A DNA stretch of 64,000 nt from Sphaerulina vaccinii (Eukaryota > Ascomycota > Dothideomycetes > Mycosphaerellales > Mycosphaerellaceae), in assembly GCA_022570795.1 (NCBI GenBank), contig JAKUDP010000010.1, forward strand, positions 1,426,001-1,490,000. The letters are read 5' to 3'. Position numbers and translations under genes: made by a program. Shown one piece after another: positions 20,557 to 31,659 of the stretch (the stretch's first letter is position 1; every line of letters begins with the position of its first letter). The notes under the pieces are model-generated. The model was not told where the DNA came from and did not search any database. It saw only the letters and a list, made by a program, of their open reading frames with translations.

Positions 20557-21064
20557 GATGGTTGTTCTTGATACTGTGCTGTCGATATCCGCGTGGTCTC
20601 GAGCTCATTGCGAGAGTATTGTTAGCTATTGTACACTTCATCGGCCAACTGGGGCGGAGAACAGGGAGTCTCCCTATCATCATCCTTGAGCAGTCCATTG
20701 CAGGATGCAGATGCTGGCCCGCTCAACGAAGAAGCCGCTCGCCGCTCGCTCTCCCGGGTCGAAGTTCATGTCGAGAATGAAAGTGTGATGAGGGTGGAGA
20801 AAACAAACAACGCGTGAATCGCAAGCGAGATCGGCGGTCGCGTTCATCATGTGCCAGCAGGGTTTCTCACTCCCCTATCAACACCACCAGTCTTGCCCAC
20901 TACACGGCGATGACAGTCAAGAAGATACACTACGGGCAGAGCTCGCCTAAGCACGCAATGGTAGCCAGGCATCGCGATGTGCGTGGGCCAAGATGGCAAA
21001 GCACCGATAGCTGTGCTCGCCACGCGACCTCGTTCGTGCAATACACGGTACAGAATCACTCATC
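20557..21064. promoter_or_regulatory. Bidirectional promoter between ICL-like and aminotransferase genes
   Basis: A 508-bp region between the two start codons. It contains a pair of CGG triplets at 20642-20644 and 20655-20657 (CGG-N10-CGG, direct), of the kind bound by Zn2Cys6 dimers, and further CGG/CCG triplets around 20740-20750 and 20835. Such triplets are short and could be chance. The Zn2Cys6 gene at 24829-26745 is the obvious candidate regulator. Confidence 0.45.
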
Positions 21065-22603
21065 ATGTCACAGATTACAGGTGCTCCAGCGAAGGCCGTG
21101 ATGGCGTCTGAAAAGCCGCTTCTCAACTTCCAGCGAGGATGGCCATCGACGCGTCTATGTGCTCGCCAGCAGCTGTTTGATGGCGCTCAAGATGTTCTGG
21201 CTCCCACAGAGGACATGGCGAATATCCTGCTATATGGCCCTGGCAAAGGATATGCGCCATTGAGAGCATCAATCGCAGACTGGCTATCAGATGTGTACTC
21301 TCAACCACCAGCCTCGAGCGACCCTTCCCGGATCTGCGTCACGAACGGCGCCTCTGCAGCTTTGGCAAGTGTTGCGCTCAAGTTCGCAGATCCAAGCTAT
21401 ACGCGACGAATATTCATGATCGAACCGACCTACTTCTTGGCCTGCCCGATTTTCGAAGATTGTGGCTTCTCTGGCAAGCTACGTGGGATCCCCGAGGGCG
21501 GCCAGGATTGTGTCGATTTCGAATTCCTTCTTGATGAATTGAGCAAGGTCAGTAAGCTGAAAGCCACTGATCAATTGATGTCACTTACTGATCGATCGTA
21601 GGTCGAGAGCGAGACTGGCTGGCCAGAGCAGCCACTCATGAAGACAGGCTCGCAATATCCACATGTCTACAAGTATATCCTGTACTGTACGACGACATTT
21701 ATAAACCCCAGCGCAAAGACGATGCCGTTAGAGGTACGTCAGGAACTGGTCAAGCTTGCCCGTGAATTTGACATACTGCTGGTCTCCGATGATGTGTATG
21801 ACTTCCTGGACTGGTCTCCTCACGACTCGAGCGTGGACAGCATTCGGAACTCCTTACCACCACGACTTGTCGATGTGGATCGAGCACTTCCTGGAACTAC
21901 AGTACATGGCAACGCAATCTCCAATGGCTCATTCTCAAAGATCATTGGACCTGGAATCCGCGTCGGTTGGGTTGAAGCGCAAGAGAAATTCGCATCTCAG
22001 CTCGGGAGCATGTAAGCATCAAGTCGCATGACATCTTGATATTCTGGCGCTGATATACTCTACAGCGGATCTACCTCCTCAGGGGGAAATCCTACTCACT
22101 TCGCCTCAACCATAGTCGAGCACACTCTTCGGACTGGCAGCCTACAAAAGCACATCCGTGGTGTCGTGGTGCCAGAGTATCAGCAGCGCTATCATGCGTT
22201 GATGAGTTCTTTCAACGAGAACTTGGTGCCTCTTGGCTACGAGATCGAAGCTTCTAGCCGTGATTCCGGATTGGCTGGCGGCTTTTTCACATATCTACGT
22301 CTGCCGTCCTTCTTCATAGCCCATCGCGTCTTCGCCAAGACTGTGGCTGCTGTCGCTATGCGGGACTACAACCTCCGCATTGCCTTCGGCCACATGTTCG
22401 TCGTTGCTGGAGATGAAGCCAGTCTCGCGCGCGCTGAGCGCGATGATGGCTTTGCATACTGCATGCGTTTGTGCTGGGCTTGGCATGAGCGTGAGGAACT
22501 ATTAGAGGCTGTGCAAAGACTAGCCGATTGTACCAAGGCCATTCGGGCAAGAATCGAGGCAGGCGAAGATGTCTCTACAGGTATAGAGATTGGCATACGA
22601 TAG
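21065..22603 (+). CDS. PLP-dependent class I/II aminotransferase
   Basis: Exons 21065-21547, 21602-22011 and 22066-22603 (introns 54 and 54 nt, standard GT-AG), giving 476 residues. Fold-type I signatures: YGPGKGYAPLRASIADWL (about residue 57-75), TNGASAALASVAL, FINPSAK (NPTG equivalent), LLVSDDVYDFLDW, and the Schiff-base lysine Lys274 in NGSFSKIIGPGIRVGW with the carboxylate-binding Arg nearby. It belongs to the 2-aminoadipate/valine-pyruvate-like branch common in fungi. The substrate is unknown. Head-to-head arrangement with the ICL-like gene suggests the keto acid made or used by one is an amino acid substrate or product of the other; this is inference. Confidence 0.88.
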
Positions 22604-22900
22604 CTACTCGCATCATGTTAAGGTCCACCACGGCATCCCTGTCATCCTCATGCATCAAGTTGCCCGCGGCACACTGGATCACTATCTGAGCTGGCCCAGT
22701 GGTATGGGGCTCTGTGGGGTGTACAGTGCAGAGGCGAGAACCTGTATCACCAATGCTCGATAGCAGCGACAGATTGCTGATGTGACTGCATCTTCTTTGG
22801 GATTGTCCGCAATGCTATCGCCTTACAAGACGTGCCTGATAGACATGATGTGCCATTCTCACTCTCAGTTTGTCAACTGCTCAAGACCACCACCCTTTGC

Positions 22901-24764
22901 ATGATGACTCCCAAAGCCGGCGACAAGCTTCCAACTGTTGACACAGAGTCCCTACACAAAAACACCGATACGAAAGCATTGGACATCGGTGCTGCTTACA
23001 GCGGCTACTTCGATCAACATGACACCTTCACACCAGAGGAAGCAAAACGACTACGCTGGAAGCTCGACCTTCGTCTGATCCCGATCTTAGCCTTCAATAT
23101 CATCCTTGGTGCGACCGACAAAGCGTCAACGTCCACAGGTAGAGACACTCACGATGACTTTTGATCCATGTGCGGATTCTGACCAAATTGACAGGCGCAC
23201 TATACGGCATGCGGGAAGACACTAACTCTACAGGCAATCGCTACAGCTGGGTCGGATCAGCTTTCTACTTCGGCTATCTGTGAGTGAAGTCTCAGGCCAG
23301 AGGCATATACGCCCTCCATCATCTCACTGAGCTCAAGCCCACCCCGGGAACAAGCTCTAGGATATCTCTCACTATGTCACGTCCGCAGTCTCACAGACAC
23401 TTGCTGATTGTCAATCTACTCCTTCCAGGTTTTGGTGCTTTCCCGCTGGCAGTCTACTGCAGAAGCTACCCATAGCGAAGCTAATGTCAGCCATGATCTT
23501 CTGCTGGGGCTGTATTCTGATCGGCACTGCTTTTGTGAAGAGCTTTCCCGTATTCATCTTCCTTCGCGTCCTACTTGGAGCGCTCGAAGCCCCTATTATA
23601 CCTGGTAACTATCTCATGCTTAGCATGTGGTATACTAGACATGAACAAGCACTGAGGACTGGCTTCATGTACACTAACTGGTCGACGATCATCCTAATTG
23701 GACCCATAGGGTACGGAGTTGGTGCGATTGCTGGTGGCCATCAATGGCGATGGTGGTGAGTTGTCCTCGGCGCCACGACCCCAGAAATATGACGAGACAT
23801 GATAGTATGGTCATGTATTGTATCCTAACTGTTCGCAGGTTCATCACACTTGGTACCATTTCGATTGTCTGGTCCGTCATAGTTGGCGTCTTCTTGCCAG
23901 ATAACGTGGTACGGGCTGGCTTCATCAATGAGCGACAGAAAGCCATTGCCGTGGAGAGAGTGCGTGCCGACCAGACCGGGATGGAGAACAAGACGTGGAA
24001 GAGAGAGCAAGTGGTAGAGGCTCTCTGTGATCCTAAGACGTGGCTGATGTTCCTCTTCAACATCTTCGTCAGCATCCCGAACGGCGGACTGACCAACTTC
24101 CAAGCCCTAATTATCAAAGGCCTCGGCTTCAGCTCCCGAAGGTCTGTCCTACTCGGCATGCCTGAAGGTGTTGTGGGTACCATAAGCACATACGGCTGCA
24201 GTCTCGCAGTCTTCTACCTGAGCAAACACTGGCCAAGGCTTCAAGTCCGAGTATTGGTCATCGTCGCAGTGGAGCTCATCGGGATGGTCGCTTGCATCTT
24301 CCTGTACGTGCTCCCACAAGATGCGATCGGAGGACGTCTAGCTTGTCTGTGGCTAGCCAAGTTCTTTCTCGGACCGTATATCATCAGCTTGAGCTTGAAC
24401 GTGGCGAATATCTCGGGACACACGAAGAAAATCACTGTGCAGGCCTTGATCTTTATTGCTTATTGTGGTGAGTGAGCACAGTGATACTGCTGTAGTGACT
24501 CGCTGATTCGTCATAGCTTCCAACATTATCGCCCCTCAATTCTTCTTGGACTCCCAAGCGCCTCGCTACCAGCTTGGAATGGGAGCATTGTTGGCGGGCT
24601 ATGTTGGTGCCATACTCACAATCTTGGTGTATGCAGCTTACTGCTACTATGAGAATTGTCGACGTGATCGGCTTGACGACACCAGAGAACAGAGAGTGCA
24701 CATAGACACCGACTTCAAGGATCTCACAGATCGACAGAACATCCACTTCCGGTATGTCTGGTAA
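22901..24764 (+). CDS. MFS permease, allantoate permease (Dal5) family
   Basis: Five exons: 22901-23138, 23195-23279, 23429-23755, 23839-24467 and 24517-24764, giving 508 residues. Every junction restores the family reading. The cytoplasmic N-terminus contains the TPEEAKRLRWKLDLRLIPIL motif that precedes TM1 in anion:cation symporters, then NRYSWVGSAFYFGYL, LLQKLPIAK, the TM4-5 region FLRVLLGALEAPIIPGN, and TM7-12 in exons 4-5. Family members import allantoate, ureidosuccinate, nicotinate, biotin-type or other small carboxylates, so an organic-acid or amide substrate fits the neighbouring enzymes. The ATG at 22901 (MMTPK) is chosen; an upstream in-frame ATG at 22832 is possible. The gene is convergent with the regulator, 64 bp apart. 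Confidence 0.9.
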
Positions 24765-24828
24765 AATGATCGCAGAGAAGAGGACCGAAGGCTGGTGGAT
24801 CGCCGCTCATCGATTGGGTCAGTCGGTG

Positions 24829-26745
24829 TCAGGTCAGACTATACACGTCTGTATGCGAAGGCGCGAGTGGCATAGACTCAGCGAAGAGCTGATCAAATCC
24901 ATAATCCGCATTACTATCCCCATACAGGAGCAAGGTTTCCCAATCTGTGGGCATGGCTTGAGGGAGGTCTGTGGCATCCTGCTGCAGTACTGGTGCTCCT
25001 GAAGATGCGGTGGTCTGGTCGTAGCCCAACATTTGGCTAGGCTGTGTGTAGCCTGGATTAGAAAGAAGGAAATGGGTGTAGTTCGTGTACCAGTCCTTCA
25101 TCGCAGGCCCAGTTTGCATGATTCTCGCAGGTCCACAACGCTCATCCAAGCTCCGCCCTCTGACGCCACATGCAGAGAACTTGTCTGCATACTCTGGTAA
25201 TGCCAATATCGAGCTGTCTATGACGGATCCAAGAGTGTTACCAGGCGCCGTTACAGCGATGTGCAGTTTGGCAAGAACATAGAGTGCGTACGCAGCCCTC
25301 GCGGCATACACTAAACTCGGCGAAGCGATCAATGTGGATGTATCGAGGCTTGTATAGATCTCCATGATTGCGTGAACAGCTGCCGTCAGCTCGTACACCG
25401 CCGTAATGTGGTCCTGTGAGATCACAGGAATCGGGAAGTCGGTCAAAGACAGCCTTTCTGCCAGATAAGGTGCGGCGAAGCTCTCCTTATTTGTCGATGT
25501 GTGAAGAACTGTCTCGTGCATATATGCCGTTGCAATATGCTCCCAGAACAGCAGCATGGGTGATCGTAAATCCTGCGGAATTGCCATCTTCCAATTCAGA
25601 ATTTGGTTGCGACAGCTTTGCACTTTGTTCTTGATTTCAGGCTCCGAGACGGCGTGACATATTGACATATTACTGAACTCCATCTGCTCAGCAACCTCTT
25701 CACACAGACGTTCGGCTCTGAAGTACTGTGCGAGCCATCTATCAGTTGACTCGTTCACAGGTGAATACTGCAGCATGAGACGAGCTTGCTCGTGGTTGTC
25801 AGTCCAGGTTACTGTCACTGGCTTCCTCATGAATATGCTCATTGAGGCTGACAAGATGTGACAGCCTAGCCACGCTCGCCACCCCTCGACTGATTCGTAT
25901 GTTCCCGCGTCGAGGCTCAATCCTTTCACTGGCGGAGCGAGTGGCCCACCCGCATTAAGGTCGTTCGCAAGCGCTGAAGCAAGATCAATAAGTTGATAGA
26001 CTGCAGCCCGTCTGTGGTGTTTCGGTGCTCTGTACCATAGACATGTGATCTGAATAGCTTGTATCAACTCTAGGGTCTCTTCGCCATGCGCTATAGCCCG
26101 AGATGAGAGGCCATCAAGTAGAAGTCTGGCAATGTCCTCTTGTAAGTCCAGTGACAGGAAACCAGGACTAGCAGCATACAAGCAGGCCAGTAGTAGAACA
26201 CTTCCGCTGGATCTCAAGCTAGGCAAAGTGCAGTCCGATTGCAGATGGACCATAGGAAAGAGTGGGAAGATCACTGTCTGATATCGAGACAGTGTACGCT
26301 CTTGAAGTTCGTATGAGAGCGTGCGATCCAGTTTCTGTATATCTGAAAGTTCCGCATCGTGCGATTCTGGGGAAGAAGTGCTGACATTGGATGTACCTGT
26401 AGCCTGTTCTAGTCTTCGCTTCTTCGTAGTGGCCCTTGGTGCAGGTTCGCTCGAAACGCTAGCGGCATTGCTAGGAGGCGATTCTTGTGGTATCTCGATG
26501 TGCTGACTTTCGAGCAGTCTGGTCAGTGCAGCTACTTGTGCTTCAAGTTCAGCAACTCTGTCTTTCTGCCTCTTGGGCTGCGTCAACACGCATTCCTTAT
26601 TCAGCCTCTCACATCTCTCGCAGGGTGGTGCTGCTTCATCAGATGCCTGGCCCAATGAACATCGGATCTTGATCTTTGAGCAAGCCTCGCACGCTCTTCC
26701 TCGTTTCGGCGGTGCTGACATGGCATCATGGATACATTCTGTCAT
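24829..26745 (-). CDS. Zn2Cys6 fungal transcription factor
   Basis: Single exon, 638 residues. A binuclear zinc cluster is formed by Cys19, 22, 29, 42, 45 and 52 (C-x2-C-x6-C-x12-C-x2-C-x6-C), slightly expanded in the linker. It is followed by a basic linker (QPKRQKDR) and a leucine-zipper-like coiled coil (VAELEAQVAALTRLLESQ). The middle part (~155-450) resembles the fungal-specific regulator domain, with the LVLLACLYAASPGFLS-like and GWRAWLGCHILSASMSIF stretches. A second ATG at codon 9 (MSAPPKRGR) may be the true start. It ends the four-gene block ICL-like / aminotransferase / MFS / regulator and is the likely pathway-specific activator. No intron is needed. Confidence 0.9.
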   Translation of the reverse strand: MTECIHDAMSAPPKRGRACEACSKIKIRCSLGQASDEAAPPCERCERLNKECVLTQPKRQKDRVAELEAQVAALTRLLESQHIEIPQESPPSNAASVSSEPAPRATTKKRRLEQATGTSNVSTSSPESHDAELSDIQKLDRTLSYELQERTLSRYQTVIFPLFPMVHLQSDCTLPSLRSSGSVLLLACLYAASPGFLSLDLQEDIARLLLDGLSSRAIAHGEETLELIQAIQITCLWYRAPKHHRRAAVYQLIDLASALANDLNAGGPLAPPVKGLSLDAGTYESVEGWRAWLGCHILSASMSIFMRKPVTVTWTDNHEQARLMLQYSPVNESTDRWLAQYFRAERLCEEVAEQMEFSNMSICHAVSEPEIKNKVQSCRNQILNWKMAIPQDLRSPMLLFWEHIATAYMHETVLHTSTNKESFAAPYLAERLSLTDFPIPVISQDHITAVYELTAAVHAIMEIYTSLDTSTLIASPSLVYAARAAYALYVLAKLHIAVTAPGNTLGSVIDSSILALPEYADKFSACGVRGRSLDERCGPARIMQTGPAMKDWYTNYTHFLLSNPGYTQPSQMLGYDQTTASSGAPVLQQDATDLPQAMPTDWETLLLYGDSNADYGFDQLFAESMPLAPSHTDVYSLT

Positions 26746-27052
26746 GTAAGTGCAGAAGGCGGCTGAAGTTGGGATATGATGATGCCTCGAGGATGAAGGA
26801 TTTGCAGGATGGATGCCACACGGTCTATGGCGTCAATGCCCAGCCCAGTCTATCATATGCCGACAGGGATGCTATAGCATGAGCATTTGAACGGAGTAGA
26901 GCGTTTATACTCGAAGACTAAGTACATATGTGTTACCGACGCAGCGTCTCAAGCATCATTACCACTTTAGGCGCTCTCGCGTGATGGTATACTCGCAGAG
27001 TCATGAACAAGACCCATCCTGCCCACTTCGTATAAATCCTGGCCAACACCAC
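26746..27052. promoter_or_regulatory. Upstream region of the Zn2Cys6 gene
   Basis: A 307-bp gene-free stretch between the regulator start and the stop of the coiled-coil gene, which is transcribed toward it. No specific element was recognised. Confidence 0.4.
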
Positions 27053-28555
27053 TCAAGCCAGCCTCAGCACGCCCTTCTCAATGACTGCACCATGACCATG
27101 CCGACTTCTCGATCTCTTCCTGTACATTGCGAACTTCTGATCTTTCTTCGCTGGCTCAAGCAATAATGCACCTTTCCTGATCCTGGCAGTGTGCTCAAAT
27201 AAGACATCAGTGTGTCTCTTATCCATATCACGCTGTATGATGATGAACTCTGGATCGTCCTATAGTACAAGAAGGTGCAAAGGTTAGTGGTCATGTAACA
27301 ATACAGGTAGTGCAAGATAAAGACTCACACGATCGTAGTGCCAAGGCAGCTGATAGTATTCCAACGTCTTCAGCTCAATGTAGTCCTTGTGAACCTTCGG
27401 ATAGACTGGAGCTCGTGTAGGGGCGTTCCATTCGACAAGGGTTTGATGTGTAGTCGTCGTGCGGCGATCGTGGCTGCGTGGTCGAGAGTTGACTTCCTTC
27501 TGAAAGTTCTTCGTCTTCTCCTCATCGACCATAATCTCAATCGTTTGATCGGTGTATCCTAGGGCTTTGAGGCGTTTGCGCATCTCGTCTTGAAACTCCT
27601 TCTCAGCTGCAGCCTTCTTCTGTTTCTGTTTCTCTTCCTTCTCCTTGCGCTTGCGCTCGAACTCTTCCCATTCGCGCTTCTCCTTTTCTTCCTCTTCCTT
27701 TTCTCTCCTCTTGAACTCTTCGTATAATTGCTTGTCCTTCTCCTTCTTTTCGCGCGCCTCTCGCTCCATCTTCTCCTTGAAAGCGCGCTCAGCATCCTCA
27801 GCCTTCTGTTTAGCTTCTCGCTGCTTGCGTTCATAGTCTGCAACTGCTGCCTTTTCAGCGGCATCCTTCTTTTCACGATCTTGACGGATTCTGCGCTCCC
27901 AGTCTTCTTCGATACGCTTCTTTCGATCCTCAGCCTCCCGCTCTTCGCGCTCGCGCTTCGACTCTGCAGCCAATGCCTCAAGCTTGATTTGGTTGCGAAT
28001 CCTCTCCTCTTCAAGCTTCATTTGCCTCTCTTGAGAAAGTCGTCGCAGCTCCTTCTCTTGCGCCGCCAGCTGATACTCGGCATACCCTGCGTGTGTGTGA
28101 TCGTAAGCTGGCGCATCTGATCGTCCTCGCGATCGCGAACGTCCATATCGGTGCTCGAGTGCCATATCTGCTAGCTCAGCAGAAAGTAGACCGTCTACAT
28201 CAAACCCTCTGCTTCTGCTTCGGCCTCGACCTGCTGGCGACCCACGTGGAGATGCATGTCGCGAGCTGTCCGCGACGGGATACGGCACATATTGGGGATA
28301 TGGAACGTATTGTGGTTGCGCTGGTTGTGTGGGATAAGGCATGGGTGATGGTGATTTGTTCTCGTTGTCTTGGTACATTCTGTTATAGACATTGATCGTT
28401 GGCATGGGCTTGGCTCCAGTAGATCTGCTGCGATGCAGTCCGCCGCCTAGGTTTGGATCCAAGAAAGCGTTATCGCTTCGCCTGTGGTGTGGTGAAGGTC
28501 GTCGATGGAGTGGTCGCCCATAGGCATCGAAAGCCTCGTCGCCCCAGTAGGCCAT
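27053..28555 (-). CDS. Highly charged coiled-coil protein with conserved C-terminal motif
   Basis: Exons 28555-27329 and 27259-27053 (intron 69 nt, GTGAGT...CTAAC...ATAG), giving 477 residues. The first ~140 residues are disordered, rich in Arg/Ser/Pro/Tyr with RSRSRG stretches. About 160-335 is an almost continuous Glu/Lys/Arg coiled coil. The C-terminus reads LKALGYTDQTIEIMVDEE, then KVHKDYIELKTLEYYQLPWHYDR, DDPEFIIIQRDMDKRHTD, and a basic tail. I know the ELPWEWD...YIII.R pattern from other Pezizomycotina proteins of unknown function; the intron falls exactly inside it, and joining the exons restores it. The initiator ATG (MAYWGDE) is the first in frame. No enzymatic domain is visible. Nuclear or scaffold roles are possible but unproven. 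Confidence 0.8.
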
Positions 28556-29991
28556 CGTGTTCGTTTCTCGAGTCTTCACTCAGGTAGTGTGTTTGATCTT
28601 GAAGGCTGTATGGTAGAAAAAATCACACTCAACAGTGCAAGGAATGTGGATATGCGTCAGAGACCGGTGAATGGTAAGCAGGGGAATGTATGCTTGGGGG
28701 CCTGATCGCCCAAATCTTCTCTTGTCTCTTGTAGCAGTAAAGTGTCTCACTCTGAGCAGGCACCTGGTGCGAAGCAAGCGGAGGGAAGAGGGTAGTGAGG
28801 TATGGGCAAAGACAGAGACAGCAAAGGATGGAAGACAAGCAAGCACTTAATCAGCTGGGTCTCGGGTGGCTGCTTTTACCAACTTCTCAGCTGCAGATTG
28901 GCGTCCAGGTAGTCTGCTGCTCGTTAGCCTAGTCCGGCAGCGATGTCTATTCCGTGACGTGATCAGATCTTTCAGCTGAAGGTGTGGGCCTAGATGGTCG
29001 TTGGCATGCGGGACCAGGAGAGTGGGAGGCGATCCTGCTCAGCCGTGCGCTCGGTAAGGCCATGGTGTCAGGCGAGGCACATGGCTTCAGACTTCGAATC
29101 CTTCGGCGGACTCACAGCTTCAAATCATCCTAGCTCCCGGAGCTGCTGTGGGTGACACATTCTGCGGTATACTGTTCGTCTCTCATGCTAGACCCCGCGC
29201 GTGCTGTAGGTATGCCTACCGTGGCAGAGCGCAGCACCATAGCGCTGTCCATCTCCACCAAGCGAGTCTCGTCGTGGAGTGAGTCTGCTTCTTGTGATGT
29301 GTGCTGCGCCAGAGACGATATCGGCGAAGAACTGTGGTGGCCGCTGTTGTGCGGCGGTGAAGTGCATGAAGTGCCAGCAGGATTCCGCTAGCCTCGAAAT
29401 AGAAAAGAGGGGCATTTCTAAACCCTGTCACTCTGCTCTGAGCCTCTGCCCTACAGCTGAGGAGGGTATCCCGGTCGACTGCGCATCTGCAGAGTGTCTT
29501 GGTTAGCGAACGATGGCTGGCAGCCTCCTCCTGCTCTTATGCATCCGACATCACCAGTAGTGGTGAAGACCAACACACGCGATGGCATGACCTTGCCCTT
29601 GCTTTTCTGGTGCGAGGTAGCGTGCGCGAGATCGTCGCGATAATCATAAATTGACAAGGGAGGGAAGGAAGCTCAGCTGGCAGTGCGGCTGAAATCATAG
29701 CGAGATTTGGTCGGGTGTGTGATGTTGGGACTGTCACGTAACAGAGTAAGAGACGAAGCGACGTAGATTGTGTGCCTACGAGCTCTCTTCGTGTGCCTGG
29801 TGCAGGCTTGCACATGTGTCGGGCGTACCTCTGAGATCTGATCTCATGCTTCAAGCCTGGTAACGAACTGATCTTTGACAATTGGCCACATGGACCGGAT
29901 TAGGTCGGTGCGACTGTTGGTAGTACAGGGCTTGAAATTATCGAGCTCTCTTATAATGCTCGTCTATGATCATTCATGACTCGGGACGTCG
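28556..29991. other. Intergenic, 1.4 kb, no supported gene
   Basis: It holds the 5' region of the coiled-coil gene (28556-28850, with short uninformative ORFs) and the 3' flank of VMA5. Small ORFs at 29152-29506 and 29451-29881 have no recognisable content and overlap on opposite strands. No repeat or RNA gene is seen. Confidence 0.45.
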
Positions 29992-31308
29992 CTATATGAT
30001 TTCGAATTCGTAGAAGACATAAGGCTCGAAGCCTTGGTCACCTCCTAGACCAGCGCCTGCCAGTTCCTGTTGCATGGAACTGTCGTCTTGCTTCGGGCGG
30101 CCTTTCTTGTCACGACTCACCGCATTGCCACCCAGGTCTGAGAAACGGTTGTCGAGCGCTGTCTTGGCTTTCTTAGCGAATTTGGGTGTCGTCTGTTGAT
30201 GTATCAGTATACTGCAAAAGCTGAAGGCGAGAAGGGGTAAACATACTTTGATCAAGCCACAAACATATGCCAGCGGCAGACCATATCTCAATACCGTTTC
30301 CACAAAGACTCGCAACGTGAGCACGTGTATCCAGCCCATGACAGCATCACTGTATCCTGTTCGACCCAGCCGCAACGCTTCGCCCCAAGTCTTCCTCTCC
30401 TCCTTTTCGAGCTTGCGCAGCTCTGCCTCTTCTGCATCTCTTCCGCCATCTGTGAACTTCATCTCTCGTGGCGTCCACCGATGTTCTCTACATGCGTGAA
30501 CAAACTCTGATGCATGCTTTTTGAATGTTGTCACCGCGTACAATTGGTACTCATCATCCTTGGCCAGTATTTGCGCCGATCTAGGCACGACCATAGGTGA
30601 TATAGATTCGTATGATTTCAGGAAGTCCTTGACGAATGATGTGGGTACGGCAATCAGATGCTGCTGAAGATACTCGGATTGTTCTGGCTTGAGGAGTGTG
30701 TCTGGGTTCACTACTGCATTGAGCGACTTTTGAGAGAGGTTGCCAGTCTGCGATCGCTGAAGAGAGGCGAGATTCGTCTTCGTCTGGTTGTACTGGCTGA
30801 ATTTTGCTTTCACATCGTTGTCCACTGCGGCGATTTCTTTCTGCAGGCTATCCACCAATTCGGCTATGGGCTTGTCGGCGCGGTATTTGACTTTGTTCCA
30901 TTGGAAGGATTGGAGGTAGTTCTCTACGGGTTCTGTATGCAAGTATCAGCCTGACATGTCATACTCTGACGATTGCTTCAACCAGATCTCTAGACAACGG
31001 AAGCACGCACTATCATTGACGACCTTCTGCTCCTGCAGCTTCTCCTCATCGCCCTCAAGCAATGATCGCAGCGAGTCTGCCACTTTGTCGACAACGCCCT
31101 TGCACCCTTGTTCTAGCTTTGCCAGCTCGTCGGCCTGCTGCACTAATGCATCGAGAGTGCCAATCTTGAACTCGGGAATGGCAAAGGGATATGTCGTGCC
31201 CTGATCGTTGGGCACTGCAGACCTCAATGTGGTGAGGGCTTCATCGCGCGAGTCTGCCGGCGAGATGTTGGTGGGCAGCGAGACGAGGAAGAAGGTCTGC
31301 GCGGGCAT
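29992..31308 (-). CDS. VMA5: V-type proton ATPase subunit C (V1)
   Basis: Exons 31308-31011, 30932-30247 and 30192-29992 (introns 78 and 54 nt), giving 394 residues, against 392 in yeast. The N-terminus MPAQTFFLVSLP, the FKIGTLDALVQQADELAKLE segment, the conserved middle (FQWNKVKYRADKPIAELV, then KDDEYQLYAVTTFKKHASEF), the VFVETVLRYGLPLAY helix and the C-terminal YVFYEFEI are all diagnostic. The subunit clamps the V1 stator stalks to V0 and is lost on reversible disassembly upon glucose starvation. The first intron has donor GTGCGT, weaker than usual. The gene is divergent from GCV1, with the promoter region carrying a GGCGA/GGTGA pentamer repeat. Confidence 0.95.
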
Positions 31309-31659
31309 CTTCTCTATATCGGAGAGAGGAGTGTGGAGAGGGGAGGCGAGGCGAGGCGAGGTGAGGTGAAGATTGTCTTGTCGTGCTGCTCGAACTTCTT
31401 GACTTCACGTCAGAGTCCAAGAGAGAGCTCTCGAAACGGATATGAGCTCCCAATTTAGCGACGATAAACCGACAATATCCACCCCAAAGCAACATACCAC
31501 CTATATATCTGCTGACTCCTGCTACAAAAACTTCACCGTATTCGTCACTTCAGATCACGATTATTAAGCCTTCCTGGAATATCTTCTGACACCGCGGCGC
31601 ATGTTCCACTTTACCAGGACCTTCATCACATCCACATACATAGTTGCGATCGGGCCAAC
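31309..31659. promoter_or_regulatory. Divergent promoter VMA5 / GCV1
   Basis: A 351-bp region between two divergent start codons. Apart from the pentamer repeat near VMA5 no element was recognised. Confidence 0.45.
31344..31368 (+). repeat. Pentanucleotide repeat GGCGA x3 / GGTGA x2
   Basis: Five tandem pentamers, just upstream of the VMA5 start codon (31308). On the VMA5 transcript strand they read TCACC/TCGCC, so they probably lie in the VMA5 5' leader or core promoter. Short and ordinary. Confidence 0.7.

Noticed and set aside
27559..28014. 151-codon Arg/Ser-rich frame on the - strand
   Set aside because: An out-of-frame shadow of the Glu/Lys coiled-coil repeat in the 27053-28555 gene.
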